Of a stretch of DNA of 64,000 nucleotides, positions 34,782-46,746 are shown piece by piece. Under the pieces are notes generated by a model. It did not search any database. It saw nothing but the letters and a program-made list of their open reading frames with translations, and had not been told where the DNA came from. The position numbers were made by a program, and so were the translations under genes. This DNA is from Gari tellinella (taxonomy: Eukaryota > Mollusca > Bivalvia > Cardiida > Psammobiidae), in NCBI GenBank assembly GCA_922989275.2, contig OV277858.1, forward strand, positions 8,866,001 through 8,930,000. The letters run 5' to 3'. How positions within the stretch are numbered: the first letter of the stretch is position 1; the number at the start of each line of letters is the position of its first letter.

Positions 34782-35210
34782 TACAGTGAAATCTGTACTA
34801 AGCGACCGATATTAAAAACAGGAACTTGGTGATAACAATCAGGAGATGGGTTTGGAGATAACGCAGAGAGCTCAAGTAGGAGTTCTGTGAGTTACCTTCA
34901 ACCCACTACACGGTCCACATTTCTGAAGACAAGATTTAACCTTTCCCTCCAGGAATATTCAATTATAATAAGTACTTAATTAGTTGAATATCCTGTGAAG
35001 TAGAACTACATGCTATAAGAACATTAAAGGTAACTGCAAAAAGTGAAGTTTGATCTATAAGACTATATCAGCAAACTTTGGTAGACCTTGATGAGACAGC
35101 TCCAACTGGAGCTGCCTCATCCGGGTCTACTATGTTAGTAACGGAGCAAAACTGCGAGCAAAAGCTGAATATAGGAGGGAACATGGACGCTTAAGACAGA
35201 TTTTACTGTA
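34782..35210. mobile_element. Tc1/mariner-like MITE, 429 bp
   Basis: The left end reads TACAGTGAAATCTGT and the right end, inverted, TACAGTAAAATCTGT; 20 of 23 bases match including AAGCG. TA is the probable target duplication. It contains a palindrome at about 35084-35133 (GTAGACCTTGATGAGACAGC and mirror). No transposase. Confidence 0.75.
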
Positions 35211-35485
35211 CACCAAATGATTTAAATGTACATATTTACACGGTGGTGTTTTTTTGTTGTTGTTATTATTGTTATTAACCAGTTCTACAGCAGCCATATT
35301 ACTTCATGCAACTATACTTACAATTCTACATCTAATGTGAGAATACCCAGTTTATCATCAAAACATGATAAACCTTTACACCACGTTCACTGTCTCTCAT
35401 CATTCTTACTTTTTTCTTTTGAATCTTCTATTTATTCCAGAAATGGGTAGATACAATTTGAACATAATTGTGATTATAGCATATT
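35211..35485. other. Leader of the LINE or 5' flank
   Basis: No ORF1 is visible directly upstream of ORF2, so the LINE copy is probably 5'-truncated near its ORF2 start; the exact start and a target duplication could not be fixed. Confidence 0.4.
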
Positions 35486-38400
35486 ATGGCGACTGAAATA
35501 TGTTCATATAATGTCAGAGGTTTAGGGAACAAACGTAAACGAGAACACATTTTCCAGTGGCTAAAATCTCAATCATTTTCAATATGTCTTCTGCAAGAAA
35601 GCCATTCAACACCACAAGTAACTTCAGACTGGACAAATCTTTGGGGAGGGGAATGTTTTTTTAGCGGGAATAGTTCAAACAGCGAAGGTGTTGCAATTTT
35701 AATAAATCCAAAATGCCCTTATAAAATAAACAATTATCAGGACTTAATACAAGGCAGACTCCAAATGATAGATGTCGAATTACACGGAAAACAGCTAACA
35801 ATCATTAATATATACGGCCCCAATAAAGATGACATAAACGTTTTGAAAAAACTAGAACAATTCTTAGAAAATAACGAACAAAACAATTTTTTAATAGGAG
35901 GTGACTTCAATACTGTTTTGAATATCTCTGAAGACAAAAAGAATGGTGCAAATGATACACACAAACACTCCCGTAAAACAATACTTAATATTATAAACAC
36001 TTTTAACTTAATTGATATTTGGAGAACTCAGCATCCAAACAAAGCTAAATTTACATGGCATTCAAACACAAAACCACCCATTTTCTGCAGATTAGACTAC
36101 TTTCTAATTTCAGATAACTTACAAAATTATGTAACTAAGACTGATATTAAATCAAGTTACAAGTCGGACCACTCTTTAATTACAATAAACATTAGATTAA
36201 ATGAAACACCTAAAGGACCTGGAGTCTTCAAATTAAACAATTCATTATTACTGGACACTGATTATCAGAAAATAATTCGAAATTCGATAAAAACTATTAC
36301 TGATTTGAATAAAGAATGCAATCCAAACACATTGTGGGAAATAATAAAAGGTAGTATAAGAAACGAAAGCATACAATTTTCTACACTAAAGAAAAAAAGA
36401 CAAACTGAAAGGGAAAACCAAATTCACAAAACGATCGAACACTTAGAGAATAAACTAGTTTCTTCTTTAGACATAAATGATAAAGAGCGAGCATCAGATG
36501 AACTTTTAGAAGCTAAACAAGAATTAAACACTATCATAGACCATAAAATACAAGGAATAATAATTAGAGCAAAGGCAGAATCAGTCGAATTTAATGAAAA
36601 AAATTCAAAATATTTCTCAAGTTTAGAAAAGAAAAATGCCGAAAAAAAACTAATTAGTCAATTAAACGTAAATGGAAAAATCATTAACGAACAAGACAAA
36701 ATAAGAAAAGAACAGAAGCAATACTACCAGAATCTTTATAAAGAAAGACCTTGTCAAAATTCAACACAACATTTTTTTCATGAAAATATAAAAAAGCTCA
36801 ATCAAGAAGACAAACAGAAGTGTAATGGTAACTTGACTGAATACGAATGTAAACAAGCACTGTTTTATATGAAAAATGGAAAAAGCCCAGGTTCAGATGG
36901 CATAACAACAGAATTTTATAAAATATTTTGGAAAGATATAAGCAAATACCTTCTTCACTCTTTAAATTACTCCTATGTTAACGGTCAATTAACAGAACTT
37001 CAAACTCAAAGTTTAATCACACTTCTTCCGAAGCCAGGAAAGGATTCAGTATTTTTAGAAAACTGGCGCCCAATAAGTATTTTAAACACAGATTACAAAA
37101 TAGCAACAAAAGCAATTGCAAATAGATTAAAAACAGTTCTCGATTCGATAATAGGCTCAGATCAAACAGGTTTTGTTAAGGGTAGATATATAGGAGAAAA
37201 TATAAGAATTCTTTGTGAAACACTTGAATATGTCGATGAACATAATTTACCCTCTATCTTCTTTTTTGCAGATTTCGAAAAAGCATTTGACAGCTTGAAC
37301 CACACATATATGTTTCAAGTTTTAAAACATTTAAATTTTGGTGATTCATTCATAAGTTGGGTAAAATTATTTTACAATAATGCAAAAAACAGTGTAATAA
37401 GCAATGGGTTCCTTACTGAGTTCTTCGATATTAAAAGAGGGGTTAGACAGGGCTGTCCTTTATCACCTTACCTATTTATAACATGCTTAGAACTTCTTTC
37501 TTACAGTATATCAAATAACAATGATATTAAGGGTATTAATATGTGTGGTCTAGAATTTAAGCAAACATTGTATGCAGATGATGGTACCTTTATGACCGAT
37601 GGATCGAGAAAGTCATTTGAAACACTAATAGAAACACTTGACAATTTTGCACTTATATCTGGTCTAAAACTTAATAGTAAGAAATGTAATGCTCTTCGAG
37701 CTGGAGTTCTTAAAAAAAGCCACATAAAATATTTAGAAAACAAGAACTTTAATTGGAATTCGGAAAACGCAAGTACACTCGGAATAATATTTAGTTCAAA
37801 CACAAAAAATACTATTTCAAAAAATATCGATGCAAAACTTTCAAATTTCGTAAATTGTCTTAAAAGCTGGGAACACAGAAAATTAACCTTAATGGGCAAA
37901 ATTAATGTAATTAAAACCTTTGCACTCCCAAAATTAATTTATCCATTAACAGTATTATCAGACCCATCATCGAAAACTATGCATTTTATTAAAAGCAAAC
38001 TTTTTGAATTTTTTTGGGACAAAAAACAGACAAAATAAAGAGAGAAACGATCATCAAAACATACGAACACGGGGGGTTAAAAATGATTGATATTGACACG
38101 TTTATATTGTCTCTGAAAGCAAGCTGGATAAGTAGAATATTTGATAAAAACAATAGAGGTAAATGGAAACATATATATATTAACAAGCTGAACAAATATG
38201 GAGGGCAATTCATTTTAGAAAGTAACCTAGCAAATATTGATATTAATAAAATTTTCAAAGATAATACCTTTCTTCAACATGTACTGTCATCATGGAATAA
38301 TTTTCAAAAACTCAAACCCCCCGATCAAGTCTCAAACGAAATTATATGGAACAACAAAAATATAAAAGTCAAATACATGTACTGTATTCTACAAAACATG

Positions 38401-39223
38401 GTACGACAGAGGCATTAAATACTTTAACCAATTATACGATTTTCGAAGCAAAACTTTCTTTACATTTAACGCACTAAAACACTTATATGACATTCCTGAA
38501 AATGATTATTTAAAATATAATCAACTGGTATCGTGTATACCTAAAGCATGGAAAGATGCAATCAAACATGATACCATGTCCTTAGGCAACGCAGAAAATC
38601 TCTTTAGTCAATATCTTAACACCAAAAAACCAGTAAAATTTCTATATAACTATAACCAGAAAATTAGACCAAGAAATGAAATAACCGCACAACAAAAATG
38701 GCAAAATATCACCAAAGAAGAAAATCTTGATTGGCAAAAAATATATCTAATAGGTATTAAAAGCACAATAGATGGTAAACTAAGAAACTTTCAATATAAA
38801 TACCTTATGAGGATCATACGTACAAATAATATTTTAATCAAATTTAATGTGGTATCTACAAATGTATGTGAGTTTTGTAGTATGCACATCGAAACGCCAG
38901 AACATTTATTTTGGGAATGCTACCACACCCAGACTTTTTGGACATATTTAAACACCTATTTAATATCAAAACATATTAACATAGAATTATCTTGCAAAGC
39001 AATTTCATTCGGAATTTTAAAAAATGGACCATATTTCGACAAAATCAACTTTATAATTATATATGCAAAATACTTCATCTACAGATGCAAACTTTTTAAA
39101 ACGAAACCTAATATATTACATTTTAAACAAAATCTTCAAAACGCTATTAGTATTGAAAAACATATTGCTCTAAACCAAGACAAATTAGAACAATATGAAT
39201 TAAAATGGAGACATTTTTATTAG
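35486..39223 (+). pseudogene. LINE ORF2: AP-endonuclease and reverse transcriptase, L1/Tx1-like, two frameshifts
   Basis: The full span is 3738 nt, near the usual L1 ORF2 length. Endonuclease (1 to ~235): YNVRGL at 8-13, QESH with E39, GGDFN with D140, SDHSL with H229. Reverse transcriptase: KSPGSDGI, NWRPISIL, FADFEKAFDS (D596), RGVRQGCPLSP (~653) and YADD (696-699). The C-terminus has a C-x2-C-x8-H-x4-C cluster (CEFC ... HLFWEC, ~1128), as in L1-type elements. The enzyme would nick target DNA and prime reverse transcription of its own RNA. Breaks: one base missing in the A-run at about 38022-38028 shifts frame after residue ~850; a second indel near 38370-38385 restores it. No other stops occur, so the copy is young but inactive as read. 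Either indel could also be a sequencing error in a homopolymer. Confidence 0.9.
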
Positions 39224-39602
39224 CTTATACAAGTATCCGAAATGCTTAACTAAACATGTTTTTGTTTTTTTCTTAATGTATTACTGACAAAAAATCCCAT
39301 TTCTTTTCTTTCCTTTCCTTTTACTCACCTATTCTTTTTACTTTTTTCTATTATTTTAATAATCACCACCATTTTCTCATCTATACCCTCCAAAAAACTA
39401 TGACCGTCAGAATATGTCGATACTTTTTAATCGACAATTTCTTCAAGTGCAATTTTCATGTTTATTGTTCGTTATTCGGTAATATATTGTTATCATAAAA
39501 CTGATTAATGTAGATGCCATGTCTTGACGATATATTGCATGTTCTGTATAACTGATGTATAGCATGATTATTGTATTTGTTATGCATTGTATTTTTGACG
39601 GA

Positions 39603-39608
39603 AATAAA
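39603..39608 (+). promoter_or_regulatory. Polyadenylation signal of the LINE
   Basis: AATAAA lies 10 bp before the terminal A-run, the expected position for the signal shaping the element's 3' end. Confidence 0.7.
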
Positions 39609-39634
39609 ATTAATTACAAAAAAAAAATGCTATG

Positions 39635-41322
39635 CAACACTCCGCCATCCCTAGATGAACTCACAACACAAGTTTCGTATCCGTAGCTGGTAAGGTAAAG
39701 GAGATATGTTCTGGAGATGCTATTGGTTAAATCAAGGTCAAATGTCTAGGTCACAGTGACCTGACAGTGGTATGTGACACTCCGCCATCCCAAGATGTAC
39801 TCACACCCCAAATTTGGAATCCCTAGCTGGCAAGGTATAGGAGATATGCTCCTGACAAGCTTTTTGTAAAATTGTGGTCAAGGTCAAGGTCACAGTGACC
39901 TGAAAGTGGCACACAACACTCCGCCATCACAAGATGTTACGGTATAGGAGATATGCTCCGGACAAGCTTTTTGTTAAATCGAGTTCAAAGGTCAAGTTCA
40001 AGGTCACAGTGACCTGAAAGTGTTACATGACTATCTGTCATCCCAAGATGTACTCACACATAAAATGTGGAGTCCCTAGCTGGTAAGGTATAGGATATAT
40101 GCTCCTGACAAGCTTTTTGTTAAATCGAGGTTCAAGGTCAAGGTCACAGTGACCTGAAAATGGTACGCGACACTTCGTCATCCCAAGATGTACTCACAGC
40201 CCAAATTTGGAGTCCCTAGCTGGTAAGGTATAGGAGATATGCTCCGGACAAGCTTTTTGTTAAATCGAGGTTAATAGTCAAGGTCACTGTGACCTGAACG
40301 TCGTACGCGAGACTGCGTCATCCCAAGATGTACTCACACACCAAATTTAGAGTCCCTAGCTGGTAAGGTATAGGAGATATGCTTCGGACAAGCTTTTTGT
40401 TAAATGGAGGTTAAAGGTCAAGGTCAATGTCACAGTGACCTGAAAGTAGTACGCGACACTCCGCCATCCCAAGATGTACTTACACACCAAATTTGGAATT
40501 CATAGCTGGTAAGGTATAGGAGAAATGCTCCGGACAAGCTTTTTGTTAAATCGAGGTCAAAGGTCAAGGTCAAAGTGACCTGAAAGTGGTACGTGACACT
40601 CCACCAGCCCAAGATGTACCATTACCCCAAATTTGGAATCCCTAGCTGGTAAGGTATAGGAGATATGATCCGGACAAGCTTTTTTGTTAAATCGAGGTGA
40701 AAGGTCAAGGTCACAGTGACCTGAAAGTGGTACGTGACACTCCACCATCCCAAGATGTACTCACACCCAAATTTGGAGTCCCTAGCTGGTAAGGTATAGG
40801 AGATATGCTCCGGACAAGCTTTTTGATAAATGGAGGTCAAAGGTCAAGGTCACAGTGACCTGAAAGTTTTACGCGACACACCGCCATCCCAAGATGTACT
40901 CACACACCAAATTTAGAGTCCCTAGCTGGTAAGGTATAGGAGATATGCTCCGGTCAAGCTTTTTGTTAAATCGAGGTTAATGGTCAAGGTCACAGTGACC
41001 TGAAGGTGGTACGCGACACTCCGCCATCCCAAGATGTACTCACACTCCAAATGTGGAGTCCCTAGCTGGTAAGGGGTAGGAGATATGCTCCGGACAAGAT
41101 TTTGTTAAATGGAGGTCAAAGGTCAAGGTCACAGTGACCTGAAAGTGGTACGCGACACTCTGCCATCCCAAGATGTACTCACGCACCAAATTTGAAATCC
41201 CTAGCTGGTAAGGTATGGGAGATATGCTCCGGACAAGCTTTGTAGACACACACACCCACCCACACACCCACGCACGGTGCGATTACTATATGCGCCCAAA
41301 GCCTATATTTGGGGGCATAATA
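39635..41322 (+). repeat. Family F tandem array, ~141-bp unit, about 11 units
   Basis: Each unit carries GACACTCCGCCATCCCAAGA, TGTACTCACACACCAAATTT, CCCTAGCTGGTAAGGTATAG, GAGATATGCTCCGGACAAGC and an AGGTCA cluster. In 10 of 11 units the cluster ends in a perfect AGGTCAnnnTGACCT palindrome (for example 39748-39762). It closes with CACACCCACCCACACACCCA, CGATTACTATATGC and a hairpin end (GGGGGCATAA), like family G. Its left end is cut at the LINE poly-A. Short minus-strand open frames here come from the repeat. Confidence 0.9.
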
Positions 41323-41831
41323 AAAATTAGAAAATCAAAATACCAGGAACTTTCAAAGAACATGGGCTTTCACATAGACACCAACCGTACATGAAAAATG
41401 TACGGTATGTTTAAAATGTTTTATCTGATCAAGACTGATTATAAGGCCATGTTAATTATACCCTATCGTAATTATGGATAAATTCACAAGTCATCCAGAT
41501 CTTATTTTTAAACCTATGCCTCACGGTGTTTATTGCGCGAATTACATAGGTTACTGAAGACTGAAGCAAGATGAAATTCGCTTTTACGAAGGTATTTTAA
41601 AGCGTTTATTGGATGAAGGTACTTGAAAATCAGTACCCCTAAGCAAAAATTCTCTCTGACCACATTCACACTAAGCATCATATCCTGTATAGAATTAATG
41701 AAGAGATAAGCCAGGTAATGAAATTTAATTCGCTATAAGCCAAAATTTGCCTTATCAGAGTTTGTTTTAAATAAGTTTTACTGTACATTTAATGAACAAG
41801 ATGTACACATTCCAACTTGATGACGTAATTA

Positions 41832-42083
41832 CAGGGTTGCCATTTCTCCGGATTGTTCCAAAATCTTTCTTTCTAGTACATGGTAGCTTAAAACAGGATG
41901 AAAGTAAAGCAGAGTGCACCTTAAGGCGCATTCTGCTTTACTTTCAGCCTGCTTTTAGCAGCAGCCATGTGTCAACAAAACTAGAAACAGGCGATGGGGA
42001 AAGGTACGTTTCATAAAATCACACTTGAAAAATGCAAATTTAGAAATCTTAGGAATTTTTTATGTCAACTTATGGCAGCCCTG
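41832..42083. mobile_element. M3 element (paralogue of 1328-1576) with H1 hairpin
   Basis: CAGGGTTGCCAT left end and CAGGGCTGCCAT (inverted) right end; flanks TAATTA (41826-41831) and TAATCA (42084-42089). The H1 hairpin at 41885-41959 is better preserved than in copy 1. Confidence 0.8.
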
Positions 42084-42089
42084 TAATCA

Positions 42090-43085
42090 TGTTAGATATA
42101 GTGGAACTTAGAGACTTTATTGAATTCGTTCGAGCCGAACATATTGGTATTGCTATGCCACATTTCAAGGTTGAAATACGGAATTTTAACAGAAACAGCA
42201 GGTTTATGCATTAATCTATAGGAATGCAGGTAAATTCTATTAAATGCAAGTGGACCACCCACATCAACGTTTGACTGTATTAATCTTGGTTCTCTAGTGC
42301 AAAGTTTTCCTGAATTGATGTCACTTTCAAGTGTCCATTTAGGGTCAAGTTTGTTAAACTGTCAGATTATGCATGTTTTCTTTACTGTAAATGGATCTAG
42401 ACTTGCGACAAATTTGTTACACAGCATTTTGGCAGGGTTTACAGGCTTGTATGAAAGTTTCAGGCTGACCAAATCTGCGGATTTTTTTCTGAATCTGCGG
42501 TTTTTTGACAACTTCTACGGATCTACGGAATGATTTTCAAAGCTGCGGAATTTTTGAAAAATATTCAGCAAGTTTATTTTTCATGTAGATCAAAAACTCG
42601 GTTCTGTATCTCTTTGTGTTGGTCACTGCAATTACGTGATCACTGCTAATTCACTGCCGATAAACAAAGAAAATTATCTAATAGCGCACAACATGAGTTT
42701 TAGTGTTATTTTTAACATACGATTAAAGGCAGTATGTAAGCCAAAATACCGCATTTTTTAAACCTGAAAATTCAGACACATACGTAATCTAAACATATAA
42801 AAAGAAGTAATCCGTGATGATTATGGAGGCAATAAATCTGACAAACACATGAATTTGGTGGAAAAAAATTGACTTTTAAATCGGTTTGTTGACATCCGAT
42901 CAACGACGGAGATTTTCCGAGTTCGTTCGGCTTGCGCCTGGCAAAGATGTTTTCATATCTCATTATTAGTGTTTTCTTCTGACCTGACAAGAGTTATTTT
43001 TAGATAGGAACATTCTAAAACTTTAAAAGGGATGAATGAGTATTCCCTACATCCAGCAAGAAACATTGATAGCTGTATTTATTGT
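42090..43085. other. Spacer unique to copy 2
   Basis: Replaces 1593-2861 of copy 1. No gene. A CTGCGGATTT/CTGCGGTTTT/CTGCGGAATT word series lies at 42475-42555. Confidence 0.45.
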
Positions 43086-43089
43086 GTGC

Positions 43090-43645
43090 AGTATACAGTA
43101 GCGAATACATTTTTCTTTCCCGTTTAAACGCAAAAGCAATCATTGAATGCACTATACTGTGGAACTTTACTTTTAGAAGTTTTAACTATTATTTTTTAAA
43201 CTGAATAGCAAATAGGTTGGAGCCTGATCAAACGCCAGGTTACCCGGCGTCTGACCTGGCTCCAATCTGTTTGCAATGGAAATAATAGTTTTGTATACAA
43301 ATGCGTTTATTGGGAAATAATAAAATATCAGTAAAGTAAGCGCAGCGGTCTCGTGCTGCACAGGAACCATACTTATCTCAAGTAGGAAAGTGTACGATGG
43401 TGAAGTCAATGTTACCTTACTTACAGTGGAGAAAATGTTATTCTTTCCCAATAAACGCGTTAACGCTAAAACCATGATTTCAATTGCAAACAGTTTGGAG
43501 CAGATCATGCACCAAACTGTTTGCCGGCCGCTCAGACTAACATGAATGGTCAGAATTGTCTAAAGATTGTCCAATTATGCATATTATTGCGATGCGTTTG
43601 CGTTTAAACGGGAACGAATAACGTTTTCTCCACTGTTACCTTAAT
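43090..43645. mobile_element. Inverted-repeat element(s) with H2 hairpin
   Basis: The outer arms are about 43097-43140 (CATTTTTCTTTCCCGTTTAA, ACGCAAAAGC) and, inverted, about 43592-43640 (TTATTCGTTCCCGTTTAAAC, GCAAACGC). A related arm (TACAGTGGAGAAAATGTTAT, TCTTTCCCAATAAACGCG) lies inside at 43421-43465, with its mirror at about 43305-43325, so one copy may sit inside another. H2 hairpins at 43212-43275 (GGAGCCTGATCAAACGCCAG and mirror) and about 43488-43524. Confidence 0.55.
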
Positions 43646-43984
43646 GATTATGAACTATTCTGTTCTAAAAATAACCCAGACAAGTCAGGAAAATCGGATC
43701 GATCTCGTGAATCTTATTTGACCTTGCGGAAATTCTCGGAAGCCGACACGAAGATTTGTTATGTAAATAAAAAGCTTATTTTTCCAATCATCTCGATAAG
43801 AAATCAGCACATTTATGTATGGTTCTTAAAGAAAGGAGGGGTGCATGTGTCAGGCACCTGACAACGGATTTTGCTTAGTTTTAATACATAGAAAATGTTC
43901 TTATATAAGAAATTGCGCGATTTAAACATAAATTTGGGCGGTATTCTGGCTTTAAGTAGTCAAGTTGAATTAAGTTCTACGTAT

Positions 43985-44212
43985 TTAACCCATTACTTCA
44001 TAGCCTAATTCTTTTTCTGACAGCACAAGATCACTTAAAACATGTTGAAAGTAAAGCAGAATACGGAATAAATTAAAGATGTAGCAAATGCATTTATGGG
44101 GTAATGGGTGAAGACTTATCGGTGAAGACTCATTATGCTTTGTTATTTTCATCAGTAGAATATTGAAGAAATGCGTACGTATAAAAGTGTATCTATGGAG
44201 TAAAAGGGTTAA
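43985..44212. mobile_element. Complete M1 MITE, TTAA to TTAA
   Basis: TTAACCCATTACTTCATAGC to TATGGAGTAAAAGGGTTAA. Half an H1 arm (CACTTAAAACATGTTGAAAG) survives. This is the same insertion as 2862-3070, complete here. Confidence 0.8.
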
Positions 44213-45150
44213 TCAATGAGCGCAAGTCACGAACACGGACAAATATTCAGGGACCCGTTTCATAAAGCTTCGTAACTTGCGAACTTCTTAAGCGTACGAA
44301 AGTCTCTTACGAAGTTCGTACGAACAAATTTAAGAGCGTTCCATAAACACGTTCGTACGAAGGACAGTTGCGAATTTCCTTAGCTGCGAATTCGCAAGTT
44401 CTCTTTACAAAGGAGGTAAGATTGGGTCATAGCAACGCACACTTCCGTTGAAAGCGCGGCTGTGATAGAAACACACGTGTCATTTTAATTGTTTTATAAT
44501 TAACGAATAAAAGGCATTTTCTGTCTCCCGCTGTCATTTTATCGTGCAAATAAATACTATTTCACAACTGACACAGAAGCGATTCTTTAATTTCAAAACA
44601 ATGACAGATTAAATATGGGATTTCGTTAGTTTTCGCGTACACAGATACTCACGGAAAATGTCGACTAACTCGTGTTTACATACATAATTTCTATGCGGAA
44701 TCGATAGGCTTTACACGTTTTTAGCCGAGTACCGTTATGTTCAATATTGAAGCCTACTAGATTATGAATAGTCACGGTGTTGCAGCGCTAAAGGATATTT
44801 TTATAAATTAATTGATAATTAATCTACCGTATGCCACATTAGAGCTCTATGTTTACTAGTAGAATTCATCACAAAGTGTCGACTTCAGCCACTTACAAGT
44901 GTTGAAATATTACAGAAATAACATTGAAAATAAAGTACAGCCCCACATTCAGAATTGATACACTTTCTACCAGTAATGTTATTTTTGTTTGGATGCAAAT
45001 TTTTAATGTAGATCTAGATTTAATAGAAAGCTCATTTCAGAAAATACTGAGACTAGAGCTAGTATATTTTTCTCATTACCAACAAATACAAGAGCTTTAA
45101 ACCTTTCTTCCGATACTGTACAGTGTCCACTCGTGGGCATTACTATACAG

Positions 45151-45222
45151 GGGCACTTATGATTGATTGAACCCGCGACGTCCCGATCTGCAAGTAGACG
45201 CTCTACCACTGAGCTATGCAGC
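45151..45222 (-). tRNA. tRNA-Cys-like sequence (GCA), probably pseudogene or SINE head
   Basis: It reads GCTGCATAGCTCAGTGGTAG, then anticodon loop TTGCAGA (GCA) and box B GGTTCAATC. Box A is intact, but the acceptor stem does not pair with the 3' part, so it is unlikely to be a working tRNA. Confidence 0.4.
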
Positions 45223-45277
45223 AAACACTCATCTAATCATAAGCCATACAAAACTGTAGTTGCTTGAGTGTAAAACT

Positions 45278-45910
45278 CAGGGCTGCCATAAGTTGATCAT
45301 GAAAAATCCTAAGATTTCAAATTGTTCTATTTTTCAAGCGCGATTACTTAAAGCAGGTTGAAAGTAAAGTAAAATTCGCCTTAAGGCGCATTCTACATTA
45401 TTTTCAGCCTGCTTTAAAGAGGCTCGCAACCAGATTTAGCATTAAAAATAGTAATGTGTAAAAAAAATATTGAGCTCTGGTCGGATTCGAACCTGGGACC
45501 CGACATGCGGGGACAAAAAGGCAAAATAAGTCAACCCCTCAGACAACTCGACCACGGGCTATCAGTCATATCTTTGGGATCGATTTAACTTAGTTCAGTG
45601 TGTAGTGATGGAGAGTACATAATTCGGGTCAGGGTTATGTCTGAGCCCCTGATCAATTTCTATTGCGTCTTTCGACGCAACAGAAAAAGCGATGAAAAAT
45701 GAAGATTTTAAGACTTTTCTTAAGGATGTTTTTCATTAACTGATCATATTTTTCTAATGCCAGATGCACAGTAGTACTACACATTTGGTTTTATTTGAGT
45801 ATTTGCTTTTATTTTTGCAAATACATCATCTGGTTGCAAGTCGCTTTAAGCTACCATCTGCTAGGATAAAACTACGAATATTTTGGAAATTCAGAGAAAT
45901 GGCAGCCCTG
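45278..45910. mobile_element. M3 element, 633 bp, with H1 hairpin and tRNA-like insert
   Basis: Ends CAGGGCTGCCATA and, inverted, CAGGGCTGCCATT; perfect 6-bp duplication AAAACT (45272-45277 and 45911-45916). The H1 hairpin is at 45347-45418. A tRNA-Ser/Leu-like sequence at 45475-45566 makes it longer than the other two members. Confidence 0.8.
45475..45566 (-). tRNA. tRNA-like pol III promoter sequence (Ser/Leu type), likely SINE head or pseudogene
   Basis: Box A TGGTCGAGTTG and box B GGTTCGAATCC are intact and ~60 bp apart, as in long-variable-arm tRNAs. The anticodon arm (TTGACTTATTTTGCC) does not fold well. Confidence 0.35.
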
Positions 45911-45917
45911 AAAACTC

Positions 45918-45983
45918 TTAACCCATTACCCCATAAACTCTTAACCCATTACCCCAAACATACGCCTTTTTAGGCCTCTAATT
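45918..45983. repeat. Two M1 left ends in tandem
   Basis: TTAACCCATTACCCCATAAA occurs at 45918 and TTAACCCATTACCCC again at 45941, followed by CATACGCCTTTTTAGGCCTC, an M1 left half without its hairpin. Confidence 0.65.
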
Positions 45984-45984
45984 G

Positions 45985-46150
45985 ATGGAAAGTTTGTAAA
46001 GTCCATGCTATATACACATCATGATATCTTTTCTGATATCAGATATATAGTTTGATATCTCCAACCATTAGATGCTTGATAGATATCAAACCACTATATT
46101 GAAAAAGATATTGTTTGGATATAACATGGACTTTGTAAAATTTTCATCCC
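45985..46150. repeat. Long inverted repeat, GATATC-rich
   Basis: TTTGTAAAGTCCATGCTATA at the left is mirrored by ATATAACATGGACTTTGTAA at the right; AGATATC/GATATCT words pair in between. A foldback of ~165 bp without coding. Confidence 0.7.
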
Positions 46151-46307
46151 CAGATATCTGAGAAAGATATTGGACTGATCTCATCATTACCACAAGTATC
46201 GTAAAGATGCTAAAGGTTTGGAAACCAAGTGTAACTGTTGTTATTATTATAGAGTTTAAACAAATTGCTTTCATCACACAGTAATCTGTCCAAAAGGTGC
46301 TAAGTGA

Positions 46308-46375
46308 ATGGAAAACAGTGTAGACCCTGATCAAATGGACGTCATGAGCAGTATGATCAGGGTCTACACTGTTGC
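46308..46375. repeat. H2-related hairpin
   Basis: AACAGTGTAGACCCTGATCA and, mirrored, TGATCAGGGTCTACACTGTT around a ~25-nt middle. A second one lies at 46648-46700 (CAAACAATGCAGACC...GGTCTGCATTGTTTG), with remnants at about 47410-47460 and 48625-48662. Confidence 0.75.
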
Positions 46376-46746
46376 CTCAGGCCGGTCTATCCCAATACTT
46401 CATAACAGTAGTTGGTTGGGGGGAAAAAACAACAAATTCCAGTCAAATTACACAGTAAAGCATCAGTTTAATGACTGCAGCTAGAATATAGCAAAAACAT
46501 TTTATGGTGAATATTTCTGACTGTATAACGTGGAAGTATTCCTCTAAATCTCCCCTACAGACATGAACAATTCCAGTTTCCAATTAAGACAAAATCATTT
46601 TTGACTTTATCAAAGGTTGTTTTATAATTTATTACAAACTAACAAACAATGCAGACCCTGATGTGTGGGCTCCTCTGATCTAGGTCTGCATTGTTTGTAA
46701 AGGATAATAGTTCTCACCTACAGTGCACTGTCTTCCTTAATCGATT

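Larger units (their letters stand above)
35486..39626 (+). mobile_element. L1/Tx1-like non-LTR retrotransposon copy with poly-A tail
   Basis: ORF2 is followed by a ~380-bp 3' untranslated region, AATAAA (39603-39608) and nine A (39618-39626). The 3' flank is the beginning of the family F array. The left half of the interrupted repeat unit was not found upstream of the element. Confidence 0.8.

Noticed and set aside
38020..38040. Possible programmed -1 frameshift in LINE ORF2 at an A-run
   Set aside because: The A-run is not in the correct register for a classical X-XXY-YYZ site, and a second compensating indel follows; a simple deletion is likelier.
40430..41267. Series of minus-strand frames with similar peptides
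   Set aside because: Translation of the 141-bp tandem array; the similarity comes from the repeat, not from a protein family.
45151..45222. Functional tRNA-Cys gene
   Set aside because: Acceptor and T stems do not pair properly; more likely a SINE head or pseudogene.
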